From Sphingomonas sp. BAUL-RG-20F-R05-02 (GTDB lineage: Bacteria; Pseudomonadota; Alphaproteobacteria; Sphingomonadales; Sphingomonadaceae), in the NCBI RefSeq assembly GCF_022662305.1, contig NZ_JAKNQH010000006.1, positions 154,452-218,451 on the forward strand: a stretch of 64,000 nucleotides of DNA, in the 5' to 3' direction. Of this stretch, positions 32,366 to 41,650 are shown in pieces (position 1 is the stretch's first letter; the number at the start of each line of letters is the position of its first letter). Position numbers and translations under genes: made by a program. The notes under the pieces were generated by a model. That model searched no databases and was not told the origin of the DNA. It worked only from the letters and a program-made list of their open reading frames with translations.

Positions 32366-33588
32366 TCACCGAACACGATATCCATCGCGCCGAGGATCGC
32401 GGTGGTGTCGGCAAGCATATGACCTTTCGAAATGAAATCCGCCGCCTGAAGATGCGAGAACGCGGTCGGGCGGATCTTGCACCGATACGGCTTGTTGGTG
32501 CCGTCTGCGACCAAATACACGCCGAACTCGCCCTTAGGGCTCTCGGTTGCCACGTACACGTCGCCTGCCGGCACGTGGAAGCCCTCGGTGTACAGCTTGA
32601 AGTGATGGATCAGCGCTTCCATCGACCGCTTCATCTCACCACGCTTGGGCGGCACGACCTTACGATCGAAGCTCGCGATCGGGCCATCCGGCATCTCGTT
32701 GAGACACTGGCGCATGATCCGCGCCGACTGCCGAACTTCCTCGACGCGCACCATGAACCGGTCATAGCAGTCGCCGCGCGTGCCGACCGGCACGTCGAAG
32801 TCCATCATAGCGTACGCGTCATACGGCTGCGACTTGCGCAGATCCCACGCCAAACCCGAACCACGGATCATCGGGCCGGAAAAGCCCCACTTGATCGCGT
32901 CTTCACGGCTGACCGTGGCGATGTCGACGTTACGCTGCTTGAAGATGCGGTTGTCCGCAACCAGGCTGATCGCGTCCTCAAACAGACGCGGCAGACGCGT
33001 GTCGAGCCACTCACCGATATCGGCGAGCAATTTCAGCGGCACGTCCTGATGCACACCACCGGGTCGGAAGTAGGCCGCATGCATACGCGCGCCCGATGCC
33101 CGCTCGAAGAAGCCCATGCAGTCTTCGCGGATCTCGAACAACCACAGGTTCGGCGTCATCGCGCCGACGTCCATGATATGCGAACCGAGGTTAAGCATAT
33201 GGTTCGAGATACGGGTCAATTCGGCGAAGAACGTCCGCAGATACTGCGCGCGGATCGGCACTTCCAGATCGAGCAGCTTCTCGACCGCGAGCACGTAAGT
33301 GTGCTCCATGCACATCGGCGAGCAGTAATCGAGCCGGTCGAAATACGGCAGCGCCTGCATGTAGGTCTTGTGCTCGATCAGCTTTTCGGTGCCGCGATGG
33401 AGCAGACCGACGTGCGGATCGACCCGCTCGATGATCTCGCCGTCAAGCTCCAGCACCAGCCGCAACACGCCGTGCGCAGCCGGATGCTGCGGCCCGAAGT
33501 TGATCGTGTAGTTCTGGATGTCGATGTCGCCAACCGTCGGATCGGCGGCGTCCGTCACACCTTCGAGTTCCTGGAGGTAATCACTCAT
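32353..33588 (-). CDS. nuoD: NADH-quinone oxidoreductase subunit D
   Basis: A 411-residue 49-kDa-type subunit. The quinone-site motif [14 protein letters not shown] is near the N terminus and the conserved His/Arg/Asp set continues in [16 protein letters not shown]. The C terminus ends in the typical FGECDR. It forms the quinone cavity with NuoB and NuoH. It overlaps the nuoC stop by four bases. Confidence 0.97.
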   Translation of the reverse strand: MSDYLQELEGVTDAADPTVGDIDIQNYTINFGPQHPAAHGVLRLVLELDGEIIERVDPHVGLLHRGTEKLIEHKTYMQALPYFDRLDYCSPMCMEHTYVLAVEKLLDLEVPIRAQYLRTFFAELTRISNHMLNLGSHIMDVGAMTPNLWLFEIREDCMGFFERASGARMHAAYFRPGGVHQDVPLKLLADIGEWLDTRLPRLFEDAISLVADNRIFKQRNVDIATVSREDAIKWGFSGPMIRGSGLAWDLRKSQPYDAYAMMDFDVPVGTRGDCYDRFMVRVEEVRQSARIMRQCLNEMPDGPIASFDRKVVPPKRGEMKRSMEALIHHFKLYTEGFHVPAGDVYVATESPKGEFGVYLVADGTNKPYRCKIRPTAFSHLQAADFISKGHMLADTTAILGAMDIVFGECDR

Positions 33589-34412
33589 TGGTTCTGCCCC
33601 TCGCCCGGCGTGGGAACCACCGCCGGGTTCTGCGGCTTCGGCACCGCGTCTGGCTCGCTCTTGCCGGCGCCGGTTTGCGCCGGGCCTTCCGTGGTCTTCG
33701 CCTCGGTCGGCGCGACCTTGGCGGATTGCGCGGCATCAGCTTTTTGGATCTCGTCCGCCTTCAGTGGCGTCGGCGCACCTTTGGCTTCCGGCAACGCCGC
33801 CTTCTCGTCACCCGGCAAGATGTATTCGGCACCCTCCCACGGACTCATGAAGTCGAAATTGCGGAAATCCTGCGCCAGCTGAACCGGCTCATACACGACG
33901 CGCTTGGCCTCTTCCGAATAGCGCATCTCGACATAGCCGGTCAGCGGGAAGTCCTTGCGCTGCGGGTGACCGCGAAAACCATAGTCGGTCAGGATACGGC
34001 GCAGATCAGAGTTACCCGAGAACAGCACGCCGTACATGTCGTACACCTCGCGCTCAAGCCAACCGGCGACCGGCCAGATCCCCGTGACCGACGGCACCGG
34101 CTGCGTATCGTCGCTGCGGACATGAACGCGGATGCGGTGATTGCGCGTCAGCGACAACAGGCAATACACCACCTCGAAGCGTTCGACACCGCGATCCGGA
34201 TAATCGACACCCGCGATTTCCATCAGCTGCTGGTATTCGAGACCCGGCGTGTCGCGCAGCGCGATCATCGTCTCCACCAAACTGTCGCGCGCAACATGCA
34301 GCGACACCTCACCGACCAGATCGGTCGCGAGATCGAGCTTGCCGCCGAGCACAGCAGTAGCCGCGTCGATCACGCCATCGTTGGCGCTATAAGCGGGTGC
34401 GGGCGCCCTCAC
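33585..34412 (-). CDS. nuoC: NADH-quinone oxidoreductase subunit C
   Basis: A 275-residue 30-kDa-type subunit. The core contains [37 protein letters not shown], the family signature (about residues 138-175, given here only as a landmark). After about residue 200 the protein carries a low-complexity Ala/Pro/Lys/Glu tail of roughly 75 residues that is absent from the standard family length of about 200. The start overlaps nuoB by four bases. NuoC is a structural subunit of the peripheral arm. Confidence 0.94.
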   Translation of the reverse strand: MRAPAPAYSANDGVIDAATAVLGGKLDLATDLVGEVSLHVARDSLVETMIALRDTPGLEYQQLMEIAGVDYPDRGVERFEVVYCLLSLTRNHRIRVHVRSDDTQPVPSVTGIWPVAGWLEREVYDMYGVLFSGNSDLRRILTDYGFRGHPQRKDFPLTGYVEMRYSEEAKRVVYEPVQLAQDFRNFDFMSPWEGAEYILPGDEKAALPEAKGAPTPLKADEIQKADAAQSAKVAPTEAKTTEGPAQTGAGKSEPDAVPKPQNPAVVPTPGEGQNQ

Positions 34413-34954
34413 CGTTCCACCGTTCCCGAGCGGCGAATCTTCCGCTGCAACTGCATAATCCCGTACAGCAACGCCTCGGCAGTCGGCGGACAGCCAGGCA
34501 CATAGATATCGACCGGCACGACCCGATCACAGCCGCGCACGACCGAATAGCTATAGTGATAATAGCCACCGCCATTGGCGCACGAACCCATCGAGATCAC
34601 GTATTTGGGCTCGCTCATCTGGTCGTAAACACGACGCAGCGCCGGAGCCATCTTGTTGCACAACGTGCCCGCCACGATCATCACGTCCGACTGGCGCGGC
34701 GAGGCGCGCGGCGCCGCGCCGAAGCGCTCAAGATCGTAGCGCGGCATGTTGACGTGAATCATCTCGACCGCGCAGCAGGCGAGACCAAACGTCATCCACC
34801 ACAGCGAACCGGTGCGCGCCCACTGGAACAGCTCTTCGGTCGAGGTGACAAGAAAGCCCTTGTCGGTCAGCTCGCCATTCAGCCCGTCGAAGAACGTCTG
34901 ATCGGGCTGCACGACCGGATTCGGTCCAGCGTCGCGGGTGAGTTCTACTCCCAT
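34409..34954 (-). CDS. nuoB: NADH-quinone oxidoreductase subunit B
   Basis: 181 residues from the ATG at 34954; the frame is open upstream inside nuoA but the family starts here. It binds cluster N2 ([4Fe-4S]) next to quinone, through [19 protein letters not shown] and [14 protein letters not shown]. The start overlaps the nuoA end by ten bases. Confidence 0.97.
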   Translation of the reverse strand: MGVELTRDAGPNPVVQPDQTFFDGLNGELTDKGFLVTSTEELFQWARTGSLWWMTFGLACCAVEMIHVNMPRYDLERFGAAPRASPRQSDVMIVAGTLCNKMAPALRRVYDQMSEPKYVISMGSCANGGGYYHYSYSVVRGCDRVVPVDIYVPGCPPTAEALLYGIMQLQRKIRRSGTVER

Positions 34955-35376
34955 TCGAGAGCTCCCTTCTTCCAGGCATAGACGAGGCCGAGCGCGAGTT
35001 CGCCGATGAACAACATCATCGCGAACCATGCCGTCCAGCCCAGCGTGAAAACGCTGACCGCCCAGGGGTAAATGAATGCCGCCTCCAGATCGAAGACGAT
35101 GAACAGGATCGCAACCAGGTAGAAGCGCACGTCGAACTGACTGCGCGGGTCCTCGAAGGCGGGGAAGCCGCACTCATATTCGCTGAGCTTTTCCGGGCTC
35201 GGCTTGTGCGTTCCCGTCAGCCGCCCGACGATGATGGGCAACACGACGAAGGCAGTGGAAAGCGCCAGAGCCACGCCGAGGAACAACAGGATCGGCAGAT
35301 ATTGCAGCGGATCGAACAATGGGTTTCTCGCAAGTGCGAAGTGGGATGCCTTGGGCTTTAGGCCGATGGTCCGCAT
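34945..35376 (-). CDS. nuoA: NADH-quinone oxidoreductase subunit A
   Basis: A 143-residue three-helix membrane subunit; [35 protein letters not shown] is the NuoA hallmark region (about 67-101). The first 20 residues ([13 protein letters not shown]) are not typical and a TTG at the LFDPLQYLP segment could be the true start. It is the first nuo gene; the 140 bases before it, toward the inositol phosphatase gene, must hold the operon promoter if there is one. Confidence 0.95.
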   Translation of the reverse strand: MRTIGLKPKASHFALARNPLFDPLQYLPILLFLGVALALSTAFVVLPIIVGRLTGTHKPSPEKLSEYECGFPAFEDPRSQFDVRFYLVAILFIVFDLEAAFIYPWAVSVFTLGWTAWFAMMLFIGELALGLVYAWKKGALEWE

Positions 35377-35516
35377 CGGGCAAGGGTCGAGCGCTTGAGA
35401 ATGAATCGCAACTTAACGGAAATCAGCCACTTTTTCCCACAAATAGAAGGGCCGCACCGGGCGCAAAGCCTGATGCGGACATGCCCTCCGGAAGCGGCGA
35501 TGCCGGCCGATACCGA

Positions 35517-36329
35517 TCAGCGCAGCGCGCCGGCAATCAGCTTGTGGAGGCGGGATTGCAGCGCGTCGTTGGCGGCGAGGAACTCGTTACGTTCCATCAT
35601 CTTGTCGCCACCACGGAAGTCGGTGACGAAGCCGCCCGCTTCCTTGACCAGCAACAGCCCTGCCGCCACATCCCACGGCTTCAGGCTCGATTCCCAGAAA
35701 CCGTCGAACCGGCCTGCCGCCACCCAGGCAAGGTCGAGTGCGGCGGAGCCGAGCCGGCGGATGCCGGCCACTTCAGGCGCGACCGCACCGAAGATACGGC
35801 TCCACTGCACGAAGTCGCCATGACCGAGGAAGGGAATGCCGGTCGCGATCACCGAGTCGGCGAGATCACGCCGCGCCGAGACCCGCAGCCGCTGCTCCTG
35901 CACCCAGGCGCCGCGCCCCTTCTCCGCCCAGAAACTCTCGTCGGTGAGCGGCTGATAGACGATCCCCGATGTCACCTCGCGCTTACCGTTCGCGAGCGGC
36001 TCCTCGACGGCGATGGAGATCGAGAAATGCGGGATCCCGTGCAGGAAGTTGGTCGTACCATCGAGCGGATCGACGATGAAGCGCGGCTTGGACGGGTCGC
36101 CCGCGATCTCGCCGCGCTCCTCCATCAGGAAGCCCCAGTCCGGCCGCGCCTTGCTCAGCTCCTCGTAGATCGTCTGCTCGGCACGCTGATCCGCCATCGA
36201 GACGAAGTCGGCCGGACCCTTGCGGCTGACCTGAAGATGCTGGACCTCGTTGAAGTCCCGACGGAGCCGCGGCGCGGCTTTCCGCGCGGCGCGGTCCATG
36301 ACGGTAAGGAGTCCGGAATGGGATGGCAT
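35517..36329 (-). CDS. suhB: Inositol monophosphatase family protein
   Basis: A 270-residue Mg2+/Li+-sensitive phosphatase. The metal-binding motifs are EERGEIAGD (about 93-101), DPLDGTTNFLHG (about 111-122) and WDVAAGLLLVKEAGG (about 216-230). Members dephosphorylate inositol-1-phosphate and related sugar phosphates, and SuhB also affects rRNA maturation in E. coli. It is separated from efp by a gap of 161 bases that is full of hairpins, and from nuoA by 140 bases. Assignment to suhB proper rather than a paralogue is by family resemblance only. Confidence 0.9.
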   Translation of the reverse strand: MPSHSGLLTVMDRAARKAAPRLRRDFNEVQHLQVSRKGPADFVSMADQRAEQTIYEELSKARPDWGFLMEERGEIAGDPSKPRFIVDPLDGTTNFLHGIPHFSISIAVEEPLANGKREVTSGIVYQPLTDESFWAEKGRGAWVQEQRLRVSARRDLADSVIATGIPFLGHGDFVQWSRIFGAVAPEVAGIRRLGSAALDLAWVAAGRFDGFWESSLKPWDVAAGLLLVKEAGGFVTDFRGGDKMMERNEFLAANDALQSRLHKLIAGALR

Positions 36330-36373
36330 GGTGGTTCCTTTAACAACGCAACGCGAGCAAAGAGTATCAGGTC

Positions 36374-36487
36374 GATCATGCCCTCGGCATGATCTGCGAG
36401 ATGCGGGGCATCTCGCACCTGCTACTCGTCGTCGGCCGAACTGCGTTCGCCGGCCGAGCGGCAGCCTGGCGAATAGCTACGCTATCC
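36374..36487. repeat. Run of four short-loop hairpins between efp and inositol phosphatase genes
   Basis: Four inverted repeats follow one another, each with a three-base loop. (1) 36374-36394: stem GATCATGCC, loop CTC, perfect 9 bp. (2) 36395-36417: stem TGCGAGATGC, loop GGG, perfect 10 bp, abutting the first. (3) 36432-36457: stem TCGGCCGAAC, loop TGC, with a 3-base bulge on one arm. (4) 36471-36487: stem GAATAGC, loop TAC, with one mismatch. The last abuts the efp stop. No U-run is present for a classical terminator. Possible roles are 3'-end protection, mRNA processing between efp and suhB, or palindromic repeat elements. Confidence 0.6.
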
Positions 36488-36490
36488 GAC

Positions 36491-37054
36491 TCAATCTGCG
36501 CGCTTGACGTAAGTCTGCTCGTACACGTCGACAACGATCCGCGTGCCCGCGCCGATATGTGGCGGCACCATGACGCGTACGCCATTGTCGAGCACGGCCG
36601 GCTTGTAGCTTGACGAGGCGGTCTGCCCCTTCACCACTGCGTCCGCCTCGACGATGGTCGCTTCGATCTGCGACGGCAGCTCGACCGAGATCGGGCGCTC
36701 GTCGTAGAGCTCCATCACCACGTCCATGCCGTCCTGAAGGAAGGCCGCGGCATCGCCGAGGATGCCGGCATCGAGCGTGATCTGCTCGTAATTGTCCTTG
36801 TCCATGAAGGTCAGCGCATCGCCGTCGCGGAACAGGAACTGGAAATCCTTGGTATCGAGCCGGATCCGCTCCACCGTTTCCGCCGAGCGGAAGCGCACGT
36901 TGTTCTTGCGGCCGTCGATGAGGTTCTTCATCTCGACCTGCATGTACGCGCCACCCTTGCCGGGCTGGGTGTGCTGAATCTTGACGGCTTTCCAGATGCC
37001 GCCTTCATATTCGATGATGTTGCCGGGACGAATGTCCACGCCGCTGATCTTCAT
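36491..37054 (-). CDS. efp: Elongation factor P
   Basis: 187 residues from the ATG at 37054; the frame runs upstream but the family starts [15 protein letters not shown] is a three-domain (KOW-like, OB, OB) translation factor that rescues ribosomes stalled at polyproline. The modification loop PGKGGAYMQ places Lys at the tip, as in EF-P proteins modified there. All three domains are present and length is normal. The C terminus ends KRAD. Confidence 0.97.
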   Translation of the reverse strand: MKISGVDIRPGNIIEYEGGIWKAVKIQHTQPGKGGAYMQVEMKNLIDGRKNNVRFRSAETVERIRLDTKDFQFLFRDGDALTFMDKDNYEQITLDAGILGDAAAFLQDGMDVVMELYDERPISVELPSQIEATIVEADAVVKGQTASSSYKPAVLDNGVRVMVPPHIGAGTRIVVDVYEQTYVKRAD

Positions 37055-37089
37055 GCCATGTACCTGTGGAAAGAGCGAAGGCGCGGTCT

Positions 37090-37728
37090 TTAGCCTCCAC
37101 CGCCCGATCCGGCAACCCGCAGGCCGGTCAGATAGGGGAACGCGTTGACATCGGTGCCCTCGTACCAGTGTTGATCCGGCGTTGTACGGGTCAGGCCGAA
37201 GTGGAGGTGATAGTTGCCCGCCCCCGCATCGCCGGTATCGCCGACATAGCCGAGTGGATCGCCAGTATGCACCACCTGCCCCTCGTGCAACCCCGGCGCG
37301 TAGCCAGACAGATGCGCGTAATAGAATGTCCATTTGCGCGCTGGCGAGCGGACGTAGATGGTCATGCCTCCCTTGTCGCTTTGGAACAGCTTCTCGACCG
37401 TTCCCGGCGCGGCGGCGGTTACCAGCGTACCGGCAGCGGCGGGGATGTCGGTGCCGTGATGTTCGCGCACACCATTCTCGCGCGGATCACCCCACGTATC
37501 CGTGATCGCATCACGGGTCACACCCGCCACCGGAACGGCAAGCAGCCCGGACGCTCCACCCTGACGCGGACGCGGCATCCGCGTTTCCGAGACCACCTCG
37601 ACCACTTGGGTCGTCGGCTTCCGGGTCGGAGCAGACCTGTGCGGAGCGTCGGGGAGGTTGAGCAACGCCAACCACCCCGCCACCGCCAAGGCTACCAGCA
37701 GGATCAGGATCAGCCAGGCCGTCCGCAT
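37090..37728 (-). CDS. M23 family metallopeptidase
   Basis: A 212-residue protein with an N-terminal signal anchor (about residues 5-23) and a C-terminal LytM/peptidase M23 domain. The zinc motifs are HHGTDIPA (about 99-106) and HLHFG (about 174-178). Such enzymes cut or regulate peptidoglycan cross-bridges in the periplasm. The gene lies between efp and an L,D-transpeptidase gene and starts one base after the transpeptidase stop, so the two cell-wall genes are likely co-expressed. Confidence 0.92.
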   Translation of the reverse strand: MRTAWLILILLVALAVAGWLALLNLPDAPHRSAPTRKPTTQVVEVVSETRMPRPRQGGASGLLAVPVAGVTRDAITDTWGDPRENGVREHHGTDIPAAAGTLVTAAAPGTVEKLFQSDKGGMTIYVRSPARKWTFYYAHLSGYAPGLHEGQVVHTGDPLGYVGDTGDAGAGNYHLHFGLTRTTPDQHWYEGTDVNAFPYLTGLRVAGSGGGG

Positions 37729-37729
37729 G

Positions 37730-38740
37730 TTATTCCTGGAAGATCGCCGGCGTCCCCGGCTTGACCATCATTGCCAGCCGCGCGACGTTCCAGTTGGCAA
37801 GGCGGATGCAGCCATGGCTTTCCGCACGGCCGATTGTGGTCGGCTCGGGCGTGCCGTGAATACCGTAATGCTCCTTGGACAGATCAAGCCATACCACCCC
37901 GACCGGGCCGTTGGGGCCGGGCGGCAGCGTCGCCTTCTTCTCCCCCTTCTTGGCGTCCCAGAACAGCTTGGGATTGTAGTGGAACGGCGGGTTGTAAGCC
38001 GGGCCAAGAATTTTCCAGGTGCCGATCGGCAGCGGATCGTGCTTGCTGCCCATCGTCGCCTGGAATTGCGCGATGAGTTTGCCGTTGGCATCGTACGCGC
38101 GCAGCACCGAGTCCGACTTGTCGACGACAACCTTGGCGGCCTGCGGCTGCTGCGCGTCAACATTGAGGGTGCTCAGCGTCTGCCGCCATTTTTCTGGCAG
38201 TTTCGGATCGTAGTTGCGATTCACGGCCACCACCGCCGGCACGGTGATCTTCACCCCCGGCGTGAGCCTGGTATCGCCGCTGTTGAGCGCGACGAGAACC
38301 GCCGGCGTGGTGTGGAACATCTCACCCATCTTCTCCATCGCATTGCGATAGCCGAGTTGGGGCAGCTTCGCCTGTTCCGCCGGCTGCTTCGGCAATGGGT
38401 TGGTGAACGGACCGCCAAGAATTGCCGGCGTCAACGTGATCGTCTGCGTCGCGGGCATGTTGGCATACTGCTTGAGGGCCGCTTGCGTCGGCTTGTCCAA
38501 CTTGCCGCTCGCGCTCAATCCGCGCGATTGCTGAAACCCCTTCAACGCTGCGGTAAGCGACATGCCGGGCTTGCCGTCGAGCACGCCGGGCGAAAAACCG
38601 AGACGGTCGAGGATCACCTGTACGTGCAGAACCGCCTGATCCAGAGCGGACGGAGCTTGCGGCTGAGCCGGAGCCGCCACGAGCGGAGAGGAAGCGCCAA
38701 ATGCGAGGCAAGCTGCCAGCAAGATCGATTTGCGTGTCAT
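37730..38740 (-). CDS. L,D-transpeptidase (YkuD domain) with peptidoglycan-binding domain
   Basis: A 336-residue secreted enzyme. The signal peptide ends near VAAP (about residue 23). A PG_binding_1 module (about 35-90: VILDRLGFSPGVLDGKPG) and a LysM-like middle part (about 130-180) precede the YkuD catalytic domain, with the HGTPEP and SHGCIRLANW motifs (the Cys is the nucleophile). These enzymes form 3-3 peptidoglycan cross-links or attach proteins to peptidoglycan. It is upstream of the M23 peptidase by one base, so both act on the cell wall together. Confidence 0.93.
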   Translation of the reverse strand: MTRKSILLAACLAFGASSPLVAAPAQPQAPSALDQAVLHVQVILDRLGFSPGVLDGKPGMSLTAALKGFQQSRGLSASGKLDKPTQAALKQYANMPATQTITLTPAILGGPFTNPLPKQPAEQAKLPQLGYRNAMEKMGEMFHTTPAVLVALNSGDTRLTPGVKITVPAVVAVNRNYDPKLPEKWRQTLSTLNVDAQQPQAAKVVVDKSDSVLRAYDANGKLIAQFQATMGSKHDPLPIGTWKILGPAYNPPFHYNPKLFWDAKKGEKKATLPPGPNGPVGVVWLDLSKEHYGIHGTPEPTTIGRAESHGCIRLANWNVARLAMMVKPGTPAIFQE

Positions 38741-39045
38741 TCGAGCGTCCTGAATCGTTATCAGCGTAACAACGACGAACAGCGCTGTTGTTTCCGCGCC
38801 GCAACGATTGCTGCCGCCCGAGCTTCACTGACGAGCCATGCACGCCTGGAGCCATCAGGCTGCATCTGCGCGGTTGTCACACTCCCGAATAAATACGTCT
38901 GATCAGCGCCAGCGGGTCGTTTCGTGCAAACAACGATCGCTATTTTCGATATGACAAGATAACGAAGCTTGAGCTGCATCGATCGCAGTGCAAGTGCCGC
39001 GATGCGGCGGCGGAACTGGCAGCGAAATGATTGCGTTTTAATTCC
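38741..39045. other. Intergenic region, no gene seen
   Basis: 305 bases between the divergent transpeptidase and small hypothetical genes. I see no coding frame of family character. It contains a short AACAGCGCTGTT palindrome near 38780 and A/T-rich stretches around 38880-38960, which may include the promoters of both flanking genes. Confidence 0.4.
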
Positions 39046-39309
39046 ATGACAGAAGGCACGGCCAGGTATGAAGTGCTGTTCGCGCTCGATTCTGTTGCCT
39101 CCTCCGAACCGCGTGGCACCTTCCGGTGGTCCTGGGTACAGATTCGCACGGATGGGTTGGTGGCCGTGCGCGGGAAGGACTACCCGTCGTTAAGCGCAGC
39201 GTTGGACGCGGCGGCACAATTTAGACGTTCGCACGGTGGCGGTCCGATCCAGGTCAACATTCAAGAGACACATCATCGGGATGCGAACGACGCCATCCAC
39301 CTGTCTTGA
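39046..39309 (+). CDS. Small hypothetical protein
   Basis: 87 residues from the ATG at 39046. The frame also permits a start 15 bases upstream. The sequence RTDGLVAVRGKDYPSLSAALDAAAQFRRSHGGGPI suggests a small alpha/beta fold of the type seen in short soluble proteins but I cannot name a family. There is no signal peptide. It is convergent with thiE and divergent from the L,D-transpeptidase. Kept because codon use and length are plausible and no other gene explains the region. Confidence 0.55.
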   Translation: MTEGTARYEVLFALDSVASSEPRGTFRWSWVQIRTDGLVAVRGKDYPSLSAALDAAAQFRRSHGGGPIQVNIQETHHRDANDAIHLS

Positions 39310-39340
39310 CGCAGACTGACCGCGCCTCAGCCCCGTAGGA

Positions 39341-40021
39341 TTACCCCAGCAGCGCGGCGAACGCCTTGACCGCAGCATCCTCGTCCCCGCCCCACACCGC
39401 GCCGGATACCGCTAGGAAATCCGCCCCGGCCGCCACCAGCGGAGCCGCGTTGGCAGGCGTGATGCCGCCGATGGCGACACAGGGCACTTCGAACATCGTT
39501 GCCCACCAGCTCAGGATGATCGGCTCGGCATGGTGTTTCACAACTTTGGTCGTGGTCGGATAGAAGCTGCCGAACGCGACGTAATCGGCACCCGCCTCGC
39601 CAGCCTCCATCGCAAGATGACGACTGTCATGGCAGGTCACGCCGATCTGCGCGGTGGGGCCGAGCACACGGCGCGCCTCCTGCGGATCACCATCCTCCTG
39701 CCCCAGATGCACGCCATCGGCACCGATGCGCTTCGCGAGCGAAATGCTGTCGTTGACGATAAACGCAACTTCGCGATCCGCGCAGATCCGCAGCAGCGGC
39801 TCCGCCAGTCGCGCAGCCTCGTGCTGATCCATGTCCTTCACCCGGAACTGAAATGCCGCGACCGGGCCGGCATCGAGCGCACGTGCAAGCCGGTCCGCGA
39901 ATACACCCGCCACGTCCAGCGGCGAGATAAGATACAGCTGGCAAGGTGGGCGCCGGTCATCGCGACGGAACTGCTTTGCGAAATCGGGGTCGAGCGGGCC
40001 GAGCGGATCGTCTTCTGTCAT
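39341..40021 (-). CDS. thiE: Thiamine phosphate synthase
   Basis: A 226-residue TIM-barrel enzyme that joins HMP-PP and the thiazole phosphate to give thiamine phosphate. The FQFRVKDMD, NDSISLAKRIGADGVHLGQED, ADYVAFGSFYPT and AIGGITPANAAPL motifs are present. An N-terminal extension of about 25 residues precedes the barrel. No TPP riboswitch or other thi gene is adjacent; the gene starts nine bases before the glutathione peroxidase stop, on the same strand. Confidence 0.94.
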   Translation of the reverse strand: MTEDDPLGPLDPDFAKQFRRDDRRPPCQLYLISPLDVAGVFADRLARALDAGPVAAFQFRVKDMDQHEAARLAEPLLRICADREVAFIVNDSISLAKRIGADGVHLGQEDGDPQEARRVLGPTAQIGVTCHDSRHLAMEAGEAGADYVAFGSFYPTTTKVVKHHAEPIILSWWATMFEVPCVAIGGITPANAAPLVAAGADFLAVSGAVWGGDEDAAVKAFAALLG

Positions 40022-40030
40022 ACCGGCGCC

Positions 40031-40591
40031 CTAGCGCGGTTGATCCTGCTTCGCCAGTTCCGCTTCGATCGCCGCAACCAGCGCGGGATCGTCGGGAGCG
40101 GTCGACGGAGCGAACCGTGCCGCGACCGTCCCATCGCGGGCGATGAGGAACTTCTCAAAATTCCACAGCACTTCAGGTGCTTCGGTCGGTTGCATGCCAT
40201 AACCTCGCAAGCGCTGACGGAACGCCGCGGGGTCACCCGCCGCCTCCGGCGCGGCGGCGATCAGCGCGGCGTAGAGCGGGTGTTTGCCCGGGCCGGACAC
40301 GATGATCTTCGCAAACATCGGGAAGTCGACATCATAGGTGGAAGTGCAGAAATCCGCGATTTCAGCGTCACCACCAGGCTCTTGCCCGCCGAAATCATTG
40401 GCGGGAAAGCCCAGCACCTTGAAACCATGATCGCGATACTGCCGGTAAAGCGCCTCCAAAGCTTCGTATTGCGGGGTCAGTCCGCATTTGGAAGCGACGT
40501 TGACGACCAGCAGAACGTCGCCAGTATAGTCGGCTAGGCTGGTGTGGCGGCCGTCGATCGTTCTGACTGGAGTGTCGAGCAACGTGGTCAT
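40031..40591 (-). CDS. Glutathione peroxidase family protein
   Basis: A 186-residue thioredoxin-fold peroxidase. The peroxidatic residue is Cys in NVASKCGLTPQ (a Cys, not Sec, enzyme), and WNFEKFL supplies the catalytic Trp/Asn. In the usual FPCNQFG motif the Cys is replaced by Ala and Gln by Asp (FPANDFGGQEPG), so a thioredoxin-style resolving Cys would have to come from elsewhere, for example FCTSTYD. It reduces peroxides with thiols. It is upstream of thiE on the same strand, nine bases apart. Confidence 0.93.
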   Translation of the reverse strand: MTTLLDTPVRTIDGRHTSLADYTGDVLLVVNVASKCGLTPQYEALEALYRQYRDHGFKVLGFPANDFGGQEPGGDAEIADFCTSTYDVDFPMFAKIIVSGPGKHPLYAALIAAAPEAAGDPAAFRQRLRGYGMQPTEAPEVLWNFEKFLIARDGTVAARFAPSTAPDDPALVAAIEAELAKQDQPR

Positions 40592-40681
40592 CGGGCTTCC
40601 CTCATGGCGTAATCACACGATGCCGACGCGCGCTATCAGGCGGGGAGCGGGCGGCAACGCGCCCTCCCCGCCTCGCTGACG

Positions 40682-41593
40682 TCAGGCTACAACCGGCTGC
40701 GCGACTTTATGAACCGACGCTTCGTAGATCTCATCGATCGCGGCGGACAACGCGGCGTCAAATTCAGCGTCGCTCATCTGGTGGCGCAGGTCCGACAGCA
40801 GCGCGCGGCTGAAGCTGGCGATCATGCCGGGATTCTTGGCAAGCTCCGCGCACGCCTCGGTACGGGCATAGCCGCCCGACAGCGCGACAACGCGCAACAC
40901 GCGGGGGTGATCGACCAGCGCGCCGTACAGACCGGCCTGCTCGGGCAGCGACAGCTTGAGCATCACCTTATCCTCGCCCGGGAACGCATCGAGCGCTTTC
41001 AGCAGTTCCTCGACCAGCATCACCTCGGCCTCGGCGCGCTCCGGGCTCTTGATGTTGAGTTCGGGTTCGAGGATCGGCATCAGCCCGCCGGCGATGACCT
41101 GCGCGCCGATCTCGAACTGCTGCTTGACGATCGCGGCGATGCCCTTGCGGTTGGCGAGGTTCACCACCGAGCGCTCCTTGGTGCCGAACACGTTCAGCGC
41201 CTTGGATCGCGCCAGCAGCGCGTCGAGATCGGGCATCGGCTTCATCAACTGCACGCCGTTGGCCTCGTCCTCAAGCCCCTTGTCGATCTTGATGAAGGGG
41301 ACGATGCCGCGTTCGATCAGCGCGGCGGGCGCGGTCTTGCCGTCGATCTGGCCGTCCATCGTGCGTTCGAACAGGATCGCGCCGATCACCTTGTCGCCGG
41401 TGAAGCTCGGCGCGGTGATGATGCGGCTGCGCATGTCGTGGATCAGCGCGTACATCGCGTCATCGCCGGAATACGACCCCTCGGCGATGCCGTAGCCGGC
41501 GAGCGCCTTGGGCGTTGACCCGCCGCTCTGGTCAAGGGCGGCGAGGAAGCCGTGGCCGGCGGCGATCTTGGCGGTCATGTCGGCGGTGTTCAT
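40682..41593 (-). CDS. fda: Class I fructose-bisphosphate aldolase
   Basis: A 303-residue Schiff-base (class I) aldolase similar to the short bacterial type found in Staphylococcus. LAALDQSGGSTPKAL near the N terminus, VPFIKIDKGL and LKLSLPEQAGLYG contain active-site residues, including the expected catalytic lysines. It splits fructose-1,6-bisphosphate to two triose phosphates. It lies downstream of pgk on the same strand (57-base gap), so gap-MOSC-pgk-aldolase forms a lower glycolysis/gluconeogenesis cluster. Confidence 0.93.
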   Translation of the reverse strand: MNTADMTAKIAAGHGFLAALDQSGGSTPKALAGYGIAEGSYSGDDAMYALIHDMRSRIITAPSFTGDKVIGAILFERTMDGQIDGKTAPAALIERGIVPFIKIDKGLEDEANGVQLMKPMPDLDALLARSKALNVFGTKERSVVNLANRKGIAAIVKQQFEIGAQVIAGGLMPILEPELNIKSPERAEAEVMLVEELLKALDAFPGEDKVMLKLSLPEQAGLYGALVDHPRVLRVVALSGGYARTEACAELAKNPGMIASFSRALLSDLRHQMSDAEFDAALSAAIDEIYEASVHKVAQPVVA

Positions 41594-41650
41594 GGCTGTT
41601 CCACTCCCAGTTCGTATTGCAGCGCACCGGCGCCGGATAAGTCGGTCGCG

